This document shows positions 1 to 5,769 of a DNA stretch of 6,774 bases, one piece after another. The stretch comes from CAZTKP01 sp964614215 (GTDB lineage: Bacteria; UBP6; UBA1177). The notes beneath the pieces are model-generated. The model ran no database searches, had not been told where the DNA came from, and saw only the letters and a program-made list of their open reading frames with translations. Location of the stretch: contig CAZTKP010000144.1 in assembly GCA_964614215.1 (NCBI GenBank), positions 1-6,774 of the forward strand. The letters are read 5' to 3'. How positions within the stretch are numbered: the stretch's first letter is position 1; the number at the start of each line of letters is the position of its first letter. The position numbers and the translations under genes are program-made.

Positions 1-91
1 CAAGATCTCTATCAATCATCACCTGCTTTCCGCGAATTGTGAAAATCCTGTCCTTAATATCAATGCCTTTAATAATTTCACCTTTGCTCAT
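1..91 (-). CDS. ORF6N-domain protein, N-terminal fragment (cut by window edge)
   Basis: An open frame starts with ATG at 91-89 and runs off the window after 30 codons without a stop. A GAGG ribosome-binding site lies 5 bases upstream (97-100). Residues 16-30 read IFTIRGKQVMIDRDL, which matches my recollection of the start of the ORF6N domain (I-x-T-I-R-G-x-x-V-M-L-D-x-D-L, normally followed by AELYGV). ORF6N domains occur in phage antirepressor-like DNA-binding proteins, alone or fused to KilA-N/ANT-type domains, and are also scattered through bacterial chromosomes. Only the first part of the domain is visible, so the function, full length and second domain are unknown. The gene lies beyond the rplQ terminator, after an AT-rich spacer, so it is probably a separate transcription unit and may be laterally acquired. 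The assignment rests on about 15 residues. Confidence 0.6.
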   Translation of the reverse strand, partial: MSKGEIIKGIDIKDRIFTIRGKQVMIDRDL

Positions 92-121
92 TTTAGCCTC
101 TGCTACACAATTATTAGCTCA

Positions 122-150
122 AGAATATAACGCAAAAGCTAGTTTTACAA
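122..150 (-). promoter_or_regulatory. Candidate sigma-70-type promoter for the ORF6N gene
   Basis: On the minus strand a TTGTAA (145-150) is followed after 17 bases by TATTCT (122-127), each matching 4 of 6 consensus positions. This would place a transcript start about 25 bases before the ATG at 91. The surrounding spacer is very AT-rich, so such matches arise easily by chance. The main support is position: the gene sits behind a strong terminator and needs its own promoter. Confidence 0.25.
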
Positions 151-224
151 ATTTTAAATTAAATCTTATGATTTTTGAATACAAGGCTGCTCAAAATACT
201 TGGCAGACATATTTGCTTACATTC

Positions 225-252
225 AAAAAAAAGGCCGCCCTTTCAGGCGGCC
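225..252 (-). terminator. Rho-independent terminator after rplQ
   Basis: Read on the minus strand, a perfect 7-bp GC-only stem (GGCCGCC at 246-252 pairing with GGCGGCC at 233-239) encloses a 6-base loop, TGAAAG, and is followed directly by eight T residues (225-232). It begins 25 bases after the rplQ stop codon. It marks the end of the ribosomal-protein transcript and separates it from the ORF6N-like gene. Confidence 0.95.
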
Positions 253-277
253 CGTAAAAATCAGACTATTACAGAAC

Positions 278-997
278 TTATTCTGCTTTTTCCTCTTCTT
301 TCTTTTCTTCAGCAGGTGCTTCCTCTTTAGGAGCCTCTTCAACCTTAGGTTCTTCTGCCTTTACTTCTTCAGCAGGTGCTTCCTCTACAGGAGCTTCCTC
401 TACAGGAGCTTCTTCAACCTTAGGTTCTTCTGCCTTTACTTCTTCAGCAGGAGCTTCCTCTACAGGAGCTTCCTCAACCTTTGGTTCTTCTGCCTTTACT
501 TCTTCAGCAGGAGCTTCCTCAACTGCCGGAGTTTCCTCAACAACAGGGGTTTCTTCAACAACTGGTTTTGTCTCAGCTTTCACTTCCTGCTTCTTAGTCT
601 TCTTTGCCTTCTTCTTTTTCGGTGACACTTTTTCATCGTCTTTAAGATACTCAACTATTGCAGTCGCAGCACCGTCGCCTCTTCTAAAACCGAGTTTGAT
701 AACTCTTGTGTATCCACCGTTTCTATCCTCAAATCTCGGACCAAGTTCTTTGAGAAGTTTTGTTATAACGATCTCTCTTTCTGTTTTAACCATTCTGGTG
801 AGTGAGGTTATTGATGCAGTAGTATTTTTCTTGGCAAGTGTAATTGCTTTATCAGCTATTTTCTGCAACTCTTTCGCTCTTCCCAGAGTTGTTGTAATTC
901 TCTCACTTTTTACAAGAGAATTCAGCATGTTGCACAGCATAGCCTCTCTGTGGGAACTATTTCTGTTCAACCTTCTACCGGCTTTTCTATGTCTCAT
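278..997 (-). CDS. rplQ: 50S ribosomal protein L17 with long repetitive acidic C-terminal tail
   Basis: Large-subunit protein L17, placed last in the cluster as usual. Residues 1-120 are the conserved core (MRHRKAGRRLNR start, SLVKSERITTTLGRAKE, and the FRRGDGAATAIVEYLKD end) and match the whole of a typical L17 of about 115-127 residues. Residues 121-239 are an extension: a lysine-rich linker (about 123-140, including PKKKKAKKTKK), then about 90 residues of low-complexity EE-x-x-x pentads such as EEAPV, EEAPA, EEVKA and EEPKV. The tail has no predicted fold and is strongly acidic. The ATG overlaps the rpoA stop as ATGA, with GGAG 7 bases upstream inside rpoA, which suggests translational coupling. 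The core assignment is certain. The function of the tail is unknown; C-terminal extensions on L17 occur in several phyla. Confidence 0.97.
   Translation of the reverse strand: MRHRKAGRRLNRNSSHREAMLCNMLNSLVKSERITTTLGRAKELQKIADKAITLAKKNTTASITSLTRMVKTEREIVITKLLKELGPRFEDRNGGYTRVIKLGFRRGDGAATAIVEYLKDDEKVSPKKKKAKKTKKQEVKAETKPVVEETPVVEETPAVEEAPAEEVKAEEPKVEEAPVEEAPAEEVKAEEPKVEEAPVEEAPVEEAPAEEVKAEEPKVEEAPKEEAPAEEKKEEEKAE
308..556 (-). repeat. In-frame tandem repeats encoding the L17 tail (15-bp pentad within 60/75-bp units)
   Basis: A 36-bp block occurs at 341-376, 416-451 and 476-511. The first two copies are identical and the third differs at one base. Spacings are 75 and 60 bp, exact multiples of 15, so each unit is four or five EE-x-x-x pentapeptide codon sets; the difference is one extra EEAPV pentad. 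Pentads continue less regularly on both sides (VEETP variants upstream in the protein, KEEAPAEE near its end). Near-identity at synonymous positions points to recent slippage or unequal recombination rather than old divergence. Confidence 0.9.
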
Positions 998-2013
998 TTA
1001 TCTACTCCCATCTTCTTTTCTATCTTTTCAATAATCTTCTGGTCCGGAAAGTTATCAACATCCATTCCGAACTGCAGACCCATCTTAAGAAGAAGAATCT
1101 TTATCTCATTAAGAGATTTTCTACCGAAGTTCTTAGTCTTAAGCATTTCACCTTCACTTCTCTTTACAAGCTCACCGACGTAGCGGATATTTGCATTTTT
1201 AAGACAGTTGTGAGATCTGACACTGAGGTCAAGCTCGTCAATTGTCTTGTAAAGATTCATGTTAACCTCTTCTTTTGTATCTGACAGATCTACTTCATCA
1301 GTCTCATCAAAGGAGAAGTTAATGAGAAATCTTGTATGCTCCCTGAGGATCATTGCAGCATAGGCAAGCGCATCTCTTGGGGATGTTGATCCGTCAGTTT
1401 CAATATCAACAGTAAGCTTATCAAAATCAAAGCTGTTCTTCACTCTTGCACTTGTAACTTTGTAGTTAGCTCTTACAACAGGTGAGAAAAATGAATCAAC
1501 AGCAATAAAGCCTTCGCTGAACATATCTGATTCGTGTGCTTCTGAAGGAACGTATCCTCTGCCGACACCGACGAGAAGTTCCATTTCAAAATCCACACCC
1601 TTTTCCATTTCAAAAAGCGGAAGGTCCTTGTTGAGGATCTTAAGTCCTGCAGTTTCTTCAATATCGCCTGCAGTTACAACACCTTTCTCTTTTTTTCTGA
1701 GTAAAAGTGTGTGCAGCTTGTCCTCATGAGCCGTAAAACGGATCTGTTTGATGTTGAGTATCATATCGACAATATCTTCCCTGATACCGGGGATGGTTGC
1801 GAACTCATGTTCAACACCCTTGATCTTTACACCCACAACAGACGCTCCGCGAAGACTCGAAAGAAGAATCCTGCGAAGAGAGTTACCAAGTGTTATTCCA
1901 TACCCCTTCATCAGCGGTTCACAGACAAAACGGGCTGAATTGTCATCATCGTTCCTGTCCATGACCTTAACGTCACGGGGCATAATCATCTTTTTCCAGT
2001 TGGCTTGGTACAT
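994..2013 (-). CDS. rpoA: DNA-directed RNA polymerase subunit alpha
   Basis: The alpha subunit dimerises to start assembly of RNA polymerase, and its C-terminal domain contacts UP-element DNA and activators. The 339-residue length is normal. The N-terminal domain (about 1-235) contains the dimer and beta-binding signature around CEPLMKGYGITLGNSLRRIL (31-50). A linker at about 236-252 is rich in Asp and Glu. The C-terminal domain (about 255-320) contains SVRSHNCL, whose R266 and N269 correspond to the DNA-contacting R265 and N268 of Escherichia coli, and KNFGRKSLNEIK. The ATG start is preceded by a GGGGGAG ribosome-binding site and gives the family-like opening with NW at residues 5-6. In-frame ATGs at codons 9 and 11 are less likely. 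It lies 13 bases after rpsD and overlaps rplQ by 4 bases. Confidence 0.98.
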   Translation of the reverse strand: MYQANWKKMIMPRDVKVMDRNDDDNSARFVCEPLMKGYGITLGNSLRRILLSSLRGASVVGVKIKGVEHEFATIPGIREDIVDMILNIKQIRFTAHEDKLHTLLLRKKEKGVVTAGDIEETAGLKILNKDLPLFEMEKGVDFEMELLVGVGRGYVPSEAHESDMFSEGFIAVDSFFSPVVRANYKVTSARVKNSFDFDKLTVDIETDGSTSPRDALAYAAMILREHTRFLINFSFDETDEVDLSDTKEEVNMNLYKTIDELDLSVRSHNCLKNANIRYVGELVKRSEGEMLKTKNFGRKSLNEIKILLLKMGLQFGMDVDNFPDQKIIEKIEKKMGVDK

Positions 2014-2026
2014 TATTCTCCCCCTA

Positions 2027-2656
2027 TTACTTTGAATAAAGCTCGACTATGAGGTTTTCCTTAATGTCGTCAGTAATATCTTCTCTTTCAGGAAGACGCA
2101 CGACTTTACCTGAAACTTCCTCTTTATTAAGCTCAAGCCACGTTGGTACAGGAGCCTTTTCACCGAGATCTTCAATTATTTCCTTAAAGATCTTGGACTT
2201 TCTGCTCGTTTCTCTGACACTGATAACGTCTTCATCCTTTACGAGGAATGACGGAATGTCAGTTCTAACGTTGTTAACTGCGAAGTGACCGTGATTAATA
2301 AGCTGTCTGGCCTGTGATCTGCTGTGTGCAAGACCAAGACGGTAAACAACATTATCCAGTCTTCTTTCAAGCATGCTGAGAAGATTTTCACCGCTTGCAC
2401 CCTTTTTAAGAGCTGCTCTGTGGTAGAAAATTCTGAACTGCTTTTCCAGCATTCCGTAGATAGCCTTTGTCTTCTGCTTTTCACGGAGCTGAAGTTTGTA
2501 CTCGGTCATTCTCTTCTTGTCCTTTCCGTGCTGACCCGGACCGTAGGGTTTTCTGTCGAAAGAACATTTTTCTGTAAAACAGCGATCTCCTTTAAGATAG
2601 AGTTTTGCACCCTCTCTTCTACAGATCTTACATTTTGCTTCTTTGTACTTTGCCAA
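2027..2656 (-). CDS. rpsD: 30S ribosomal protein S4, zinc-finger form, TTG start
   Basis: S4 is a primary 16S rRNA-binding protein that nucleates small-subunit assembly. In many bacteria it also represses its own operon. The 209-residue length is typical. Near the N-terminus, four cysteines (C9, C12, C26, C31; C-x2-C-x13-C-x4-C) mark the zinc-binding C+ type. The S4 RNA-binding domain follows at about residues 95-160 (MLERRLDNVVYRLGLAHSRS, then QARQLINHGHFAVN). The start is TTG: an AAGGAGG ribosome-binding site sits 5 bases upstream, and the resulting MAKYKEAKCKIC opening is complete. The location between rpsK and rpoA is the proteobacterial-type alpha-operon order. Feedback control by S4 is known in E. 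coli, but I see no element here that proves it. Confidence 0.98.
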   Translation of the reverse strand: MAKYKEAKCKICRREGAKLYLKGDRCFTEKCSFDRKPYGPGQHGKDKKRMTEYKLQLREKQKTKAIYGMLEKQFRIFYHRAALKKGASGENLLSMLERRLDNVVYRLGLAHSRSQARQLINHGHFAVNNVRTDIPSFLVKDEDVISVRETSRKSKIFKEIIEDLGEKAPVPTWLELNKEEVSGKVVRLPEREDITDDIKENLIVELYSK

Positions 2657-2661
2657 AGCTT

Positions 2662-2668
2662 CCTCCTT
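2662..2668 (-). promoter_or_regulatory. Strong ribosome-binding site deciding the TTG start of rpsD
   Basis: AAGGAGG on the minus strand, within AAAAGGAGG, lies 5 bases before TTG at 2656-2654. It is close to a perfect complement of the 16S rRNA 3' end and supports the TTG as the true start. It sits in the 45-base rpsK-rpsD gap, the longest within the alpha-type operon. Confidence 0.9.
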
Positions 2669-2701
2669 TTAATCCAATAAAAGTTTACGCAAATAGAATC
2701 G

Positions 2702-3076
2702 TTAGACTCTTCTTTTCTTTTTCGGACGACAACCGTTGTGCGGAATAGGTGTGATGTCTCTAAGGAGAGTCACATTGTAACCTATGTTTGCAAGTCCCCT
2801 GATAGCAGCTTCTCTGCCGCCGCCGGGACCTTTTACAAATACACTGAGTGTTCTTAAACCGTAGTCCTGTGCTTTCTTTCCGGCATCTTCAGCAGCCATC
2901 TGAGCAGCATAAGGTGTGCTCTTCTTGCTTCCTCTGAAACCTTTAAGACCGGCGCTTGACCAGGAAAGAACATTTCCGCTTACGTCCGTTATTGTTACAA
3001 GAGTATTGTTGAAACTGCACTGAATGTATGCCAGTCCAGTCTGAACGTTCTTCTTAACTTTTCTTTTAGGTGCCAT
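2702..3076 (-). CDS. rpsK: 30S ribosomal protein S11
   Basis: S11 sits on the platform of the small subunit, where it contacts 16S rRNA near the mRNA exit region. At 124 residues it is slightly shorter than the roughly 129 of E. coli. Family landmarks are all present: AYIQCSFNNTLVTITD near residues 17-32, SAGLKGFRGSKKSTPYAAQ in the middle, VKGPGGGREAAIRGL, and the basic end TPIPHNGCRPKKKRRV. The ATG start has GGGAGGG about 8-9 bases upstream. It follows rpsM by 14 bases and precedes rpsD by 45 bases, consistent with one transcript. Confidence 0.98.
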   Translation of the reverse strand: MAPKRKVKKNVQTGLAYIQCSFNNTLVTITDVSGNVLSWSSAGLKGFRGSKKSTPYAAQMAAEDAGKKAQDYGLRTLSVFVKGPGGGREAAIRGLANIGYNVTLLRDITPIPHNGCRPKKKRRV

Positions 3077-3090
3077 AATTCAAACCCTCC

Positions 3091-3459
3091 CTACTTTTTC
3101 TTCTTCATAAGGTTACGCTTCGGACCTTTTCTCGTTCTTGCGTTTGTACGAGTTCTCTGTCCTCTTGAAGGAAGGCCTCTTCTATGTCTGAGTCCTCTGT
3201 AGTTACCAAGGTCCATCAGACGCTTGATATTCATGATAGTGTCTTTACGAAGATCACCTTCAACAGTGTAGTCTTCGTCTATGACGGCCCTGATCTTAAT
3301 AGCCATGTCATCATTGACATCATCACTTTTGATATTTCTGTCGATTCCCGCCTTATCAAGTATCTCTCTGGCACTTGTTCTGCCGATACCGTAGATGTAG
3401 GTCAGGGCAATTTCCATTCTCTTTTTTCTTGGAATGTCAACTCCTGCGATACGAACCAA
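3091..3459 (-). CDS. rpsM: 30S ribosomal protein S13, TTG start
   Basis: S13 is in the head of the small subunit and forms intersubunit bridges to the large subunit and contacts with P-site tRNA. The 122-residue length is normal. It opens with VRIAGVDIPRKKR, contains the helix-hairpin-helix-like segment YIYGIGRTSAREILDKAGI (about 22-40), and ends with the conserved basic region RGLRHRRGLPSRGQRTRTNARTRKG-type and a poly-lysine tail. The start is TTG at 3459-3457, supported by a near-ideal AGGAGGTGA upstream; no ATG or GTG gives a family-like N-terminus. It lies 30 bases after rpmJ and 14 bases before rpsK. Confidence 0.98.
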   Translation of the reverse strand: MVRIAGVDIPRKKRMEIALTYIYGIGRTSAREILDKAGIDRNIKSDDVNDDMAIKIRAVIDEDYTVEGDLRKDTIMNIKRLMDLGNYRGLRHRRGLPSRGQRTRTNARTRKGPKRNLMKKKK

Positions 3460-3462
3460 TTG

Positions 3463-3471
3463 TCACCTCCT
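3463..3471 (-). promoter_or_regulatory. Strong ribosome-binding site deciding the TTG start of rpsM
   Basis: AGGAGGTGA on the minus strand, a full anti-16S match, has its AGGAGG core 6 bases before the TTG start codon. It fixes the S13 start and lies in the 30-base rpmJ-rpsM gap. Confidence 0.9.
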
Positions 3472-3489
3472 GGTCTTTAGATATATTTG

Positions 3490-3603
3490 TTATCCCTGTC
3501 TCTGTTTGTGTTTCGGGTTCTCGCAGATAACTCTGACGATACCCTTTCTTCTGATTATTTTGCACTTTGGGCATATTTTCTTAACAGAAGCTCTTACTTT
3601 CAT
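3490..3603 (-). CDS. rpmJ: 50S ribosomal protein L36, zinc-ribbon form
   Basis: L36 is the smallest large-subunit protein and binds 23S rRNA. The 37-codon frame reads MKVRASVKKICPKCKIIRRK and ends in CENPKHKQRQG, the usual length and pattern. C11, C14, C27 and H32 form the zinc-binding C-x2-C-x12-C-x4-H set of the C+ type. An AGGAG ribosome-binding site lies 6 bases upstream and overlaps the infA stop codon (TAGGAG), so translation of the two genes is probably coupled. The gap to infA is 9 bases. The position between infA and rpsM is standard. Confidence 0.98.
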   Translation of the reverse strand: MKVRASVKKICPKCKIIRRKGIVRVICENPKHKQRQG

Positions 3604-3612
3604 CTCACTCTC

Positions 3613-3840
3613 CTATTTTTTCGCCTTCATTCTATGTACTATTCTTCCTCTGGTAAGATCATACGGAGACAGTTCGACCTGAACTGTATCACCGGGGAGT
3701 ATTCTGATAAAATACTTCCTCATCTTACCTGAGATATGTGCCAGAACCTGATGTCCGTTCTCAAGCTCAACTCTGAACATCGCGTTCGGCAGTGTCTCAC
3801 TTATTGTTCCTTCAACAACAATTCCTTCTTCTTTCGCCAT
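3613..3840 (-). CDS. infA: Translation initiation factor IF-1
   Basis: IF-1 binds the A site of the 30S subunit during initiation and helps IF-2 and IF-3 select the initiator tRNA. The 75-residue protein is a single S1-type OB fold and follows the family closely: KEEGIVVEGTISETLPNAMF, then VELENGHQVLAHISGKMRK, then GDTVQVELSPYDLTRGRI. The ATG start is preceded by only a modest ribosome-binding site (AGG 5 bases upstream, AGGA further up), weaker than its neighbours. It is the first gene after the 170-base gap behind secY, so it may head a separately promoted alpha-type operon. The usual adk and map genes before it are absent. Confidence 0.98.
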   Translation of the reverse strand: MAKEEGIVVEGTISETLPNAMFRVELENGHQVLAHISGKMRKYFIRILPGDTVQVELSPYDLTRGRIVHRMKAKK

Positions 3841-4010
3841 ATTACCTGTCCTAAAACAAAAAAAACATTATGAATTTACACTCAACGTATAAAAATTCAA
3901 ATAATTTCTCGATTTCAGACCTAAACCTCTGTTTTTGCTAACATTTTTTAAGCAGACAGCTTTTTTAAAAGTTATTGAAACTTGAGATCTGATATCAAAG
4001 AACATTTCGA
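3841..4010 (-). other. AT-rich intergenic gap between secY and infA
   Basis: This 170-base non-coding stretch is the only large gap inside the cluster. I find no plausible coding frame on either strand. In many bacteria adk and map sit here; nothing resembling their conserved motifs remains. It has promoter-like hexamers but no convincing terminator in the direction of transcription, so read-through from secY plus an internal start for infA is the simplest reading. A ribosomal-protein leader RNA is possible but I see no recognisable structure. Confidence 0.6.
3867..3900 (-). promoter_or_regulatory. Candidate internal promoter upstream of infA
   Basis: On the minus strand TTGAAT (3895-3900) is followed after 16 bases by TAAATT (3873-3878), with a further -10-like CATAAT at 3867-3872. 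A second weak pair, TTGATA (3993-3998) and AATAAC (3971-3976), lies closer to secY. None is a close consensus match and the region is AT-rich. Placement in the only long gap, directly before infA, is the main argument. Confidence 0.3.
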
Positions 4011-5327
4011 TCAACCTCTTCTGCTCTTTATCAAAGAGCCTTTTCCGCCAATCGAAAACCCTTCGTAATTGTTGCTGATAAGATAACTCTCGATCTGTGA
4101 CGCCATGTCCATCGCAACACCCACAACAATGAGTATCGACGTACCGCCCATGTAGAACGGGAGTCCCATTTTGTTCCTGAGAAGATCAGGAAGCATACAA
4201 ACTGCTGAAAGATAGATAGCTCCACCGAAAGTAATTCTCGAAAGAACGGTGTTGATATATTTAACCGTTTCTTTTCCGGGTCTTATTCCAGGTACGTATC
4301 CACCCTGCTTGTTAAGGTTATCCGCAACATCCTCTGTCTTGAACTGAACAAAGGTATAAAAGTATGCGAAGAACACTATCAGTACAAGGTACATCATGTT
4401 GTAAAGCCATCCGCCGGGGTTTAACCATGCCTGCAAGGGCCCCATGTCAAACTGAAAAAAGCTTGAAATAGTTGCCGGAAAAACAAGCAGCGCACTTGCA
4501 AAGATAGGCGGGATAACTCCGGATGTGTTGATCTTGAGAGGAAGGTGTGAATTCTGGATCTTTCTTCCGCCTGCGACTCTTCTCGCATACTGGATAGGAA
4601 TCCTCCTCTGCGCACTCTCAACAAAAACGATCAGCGCAAAAGCACCAACCATGATGATCAGAAAGATCACCAGCTGATGAGGCTGTATCATCTGTTCTTT
4701 AAGGTATTTTCCCATCTGGAAGAACATTGTGGGAAAACGTGCTACGATAGATGCAAATATTATCAGCGAAATACCGTTTCCTATTCCTCTTTCAGTTATC
4801 TGTTCACCGAGCCACATCAGAAAAAGTGTTCCTGACATCAATGTGATAACAGTCATAACCTTGAAGAAAATTCCGGGGTTATTGACAACAACCTCACCTG
4901 AAGGTCCTGTGAGACTCTCAAGAAAGTTTGCCATCATAAGGCCCTGGAAAAGACAGAGAACGACCGTACCGTATCTTGTGTACTGCGTTATCTTTCTCAT
5001 TCCCTGGTCACCTTCTTTCTGAAGTTCTCCGATCTGGGGAACTACAACTGCAAGAAGAGACATGATAATGGATGCACTGATGTAGGGCATGATACCGAGA
5101 GCAAATATGGAAAGTCTTTCGATAGCTCCACCCGCGAACATGTTGAAAAGTCCAAGAAGTGTTCCTGAACCTTTTGTCGACATGATCTTCTCCATTACGA
5201 CCCTGTTAACGCCAGGCGCTGTAACATAGATTCCCAGTCTGTAAACTGCGAGCATCATTAAAGTGAAAATAACTCTCTCTCTAAGGTCCGGAATCTTAAA
5301 GATATTTTTTATGATCTTACTTATCAA
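4011..5327 (-). CDS. secY: Preprotein translocase subunit SecY (TTG start)
   Basis: SecY is the inner-membrane pore of the Sec translocon, working with SecE/SecG and SecA or the ribosome. From the TTG it is 438 residues, the family size, with about ten hydrophobic segments. Landmarks in this numbering are IKNIFKIPDLRERVIF at the N-terminus, PQIGELQKEGDQG in the first cytoplasmic loop, GIGNGIS (181-187), RRIPIQYARR (241-250), the GGYVPGIRPG loop near 342-351, and GGTSILIVVGVAMD in the last membrane segment. The open frame extends 12 codons further to an ATG at 5363, but those residues (MRNPVERQRRLV) are not family-like and would overlap rplO by 47 bases. The TTG at 5327-5325 has AGGAG 7 bases upstream and gives the usual N-terminus, with an 11-base overlap of rplO. 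Confidence 0.96.
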   Translation of the reverse strand: MISKIIKNIFKIPDLRERVIFTLMMLAVYRLGIYVTAPGVNRVVMEKIMSTKGSGTLLGLFNMFAGGAIERLSIFALGIMPYISASIIMSLLAVVVPQIGELQKEGDQGMRKITQYTRYGTVVLCLFQGLMMANFLESLTGPSGEVVVNNPGIFFKVMTVITLMSGTLFLMWLGEQITERGIGNGISLIIFASIVARFPTMFFQMGKYLKEQMIQPHQLVIFLIIMVGAFALIVFVESAQRRIPIQYARRVAGGRKIQNSHLPLKINTSGVIPPIFASALLVFPATISSFFQFDMGPLQAWLNPGGWLYNMMYLVLIVFFAYFYTFVQFKTEDVADNLNKQGGYVPGIRPGKETVKYINTVLSRITFGGAIYLSAVCMLPDLLRNKMGLPFYMGGTSILIVVGVAMDMASQIESYLISNNYEGFSIGGKGSLIKSRRG

Positions 5328-5766
5328 GACTAATCTCCTCTGCCTTTCCACCGGATTTCTCAATGGATTCCTTTGCGCCGGCAGTAAATTTGTGTGCTTT
5401 TACTGTAAGTGCTTTTGTAAGGTCGAATTTACCGATTATCTTTACTATCGGTTCCTCTCCGGAATAAAGTCCAACCTGAGCAAGCTTTTCAAGATCAACA
5501 ACTGTATCTGCATCGAATTTCTCAAGATAACGGATATTGATCTCGCAGACTCCCTTTGCCCATTTATTAAAGAAACCTCTCTTGGGGATTCTTCTGTTGT
5601 AAGGCATTGTTCCACCTTCGAAACCTCTTCTTACTCCGCCACCTGAGCGTGACTTCTGACCTTTATGTCCCTTTGCGGCAGTTTTTCCCCATCCGCTGGC
5701 ATCTCCTCTGCCTACTCTTTTCTTACCCTTCTGTCCTTCGGGCTTTTTTAGATTATGAAGCTGCAT
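5317..5766 (-). CDS. rplO: 50S ribosomal protein L15
   Basis: L15 binds 23S rRNA and acts in late assembly of the large subunit. The 149-residue length is typical. The N-terminal half is the conserved Gly/Lys/Arg-rich extended region: QLHNLKKPEGQKGKKRVGRG, then GWGKTAAKGHKGQKSRSGGG, then GFEGGTMPYNRRIPKRGF. The C-terminal half is the globular domain (VDLEKLAQVGL, then KIIGKFDLTKALTVKAHKFT). The ATG has AAGGAG 6 bases upstream, placed in the end of rpsE, and only 3 bases separate it from the rpsE stop, so coupling is likely. The rpmD gene normally found just upstream is missing. Confidence 0.98.
   Translation of the reverse strand: MQLHNLKKPEGQKGKKRVGRGDASGWGKTAAKGHKGQKSRSGGGVRRGFEGGTMPYNRRIPKRGFFNKWAKGVCEINIRYLEKFDADTVVDLEKLAQVGLYSGEEPIVKIIGKFDLTKALTVKAHKFTAGAKESIEKSGGKAEEISLDK
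5335..5339 (-). promoter_or_regulatory. Ribosome-binding site for the secY TTG start, inside rplO
   Basis: AGGAG on the minus strand lies 7 bases before TTG at 5327-5325 and within the last codons of rplO. It supports the shorter SecY start over the ATG at 5363 and implies coupling of SecY synthesis to L15 translation. Confidence 0.8.
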
Positions 5767-5769
5767 ATC

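Noticed and set aside
39..257. Plus-strand 72-residue frame whose N-terminus looks like a signal peptide
   Set aside because: It runs antisense through the start of the ORF6N-like gene and then through the rplQ terminator hairpin, ending within the stem region. It has no good ribosome-binding site, and the hydrophobic start is the complement of AT-rich DNA. The minus-strand frame has a recognisable domain.
308..556. Regular spaced repeats considered as a CRISPR array
   Set aside because: The repeats are in frame within L17, spacings are multiples of 15 bp, and the intervening segments are themselves variants of the same pentad, not unique spacers.
200..625. Plus-strand 141-residue frame rich in Phe, Leu, Ser and Arg repeats
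   Set aside because: It is the antisense shadow of the repetitive Glu/Ala-rich tail of L17; GAA-rich codons read backwards give TTC. Its apparent repeats come entirely from the rplQ repeats.
3950..3966. Possible terminator between secY and infA (AAGC / GCTT around AGACA, followed by Ts on the plus strand)
   Set aside because: The stem is only 4 bp, and the T run follows it on the plus strand, where no gene ends here. In the minus (transcribed) direction it is followed by A residues, so it cannot be an intrinsic terminator for secY.
5325..5363. SecY N-terminal extension (MRNPVERQRR...) as a novel feature
   Set aside because: Better explained as over-extension of the open frame into rplO; the TTG start with its own ribosome-binding site accounts for the family-like protein.
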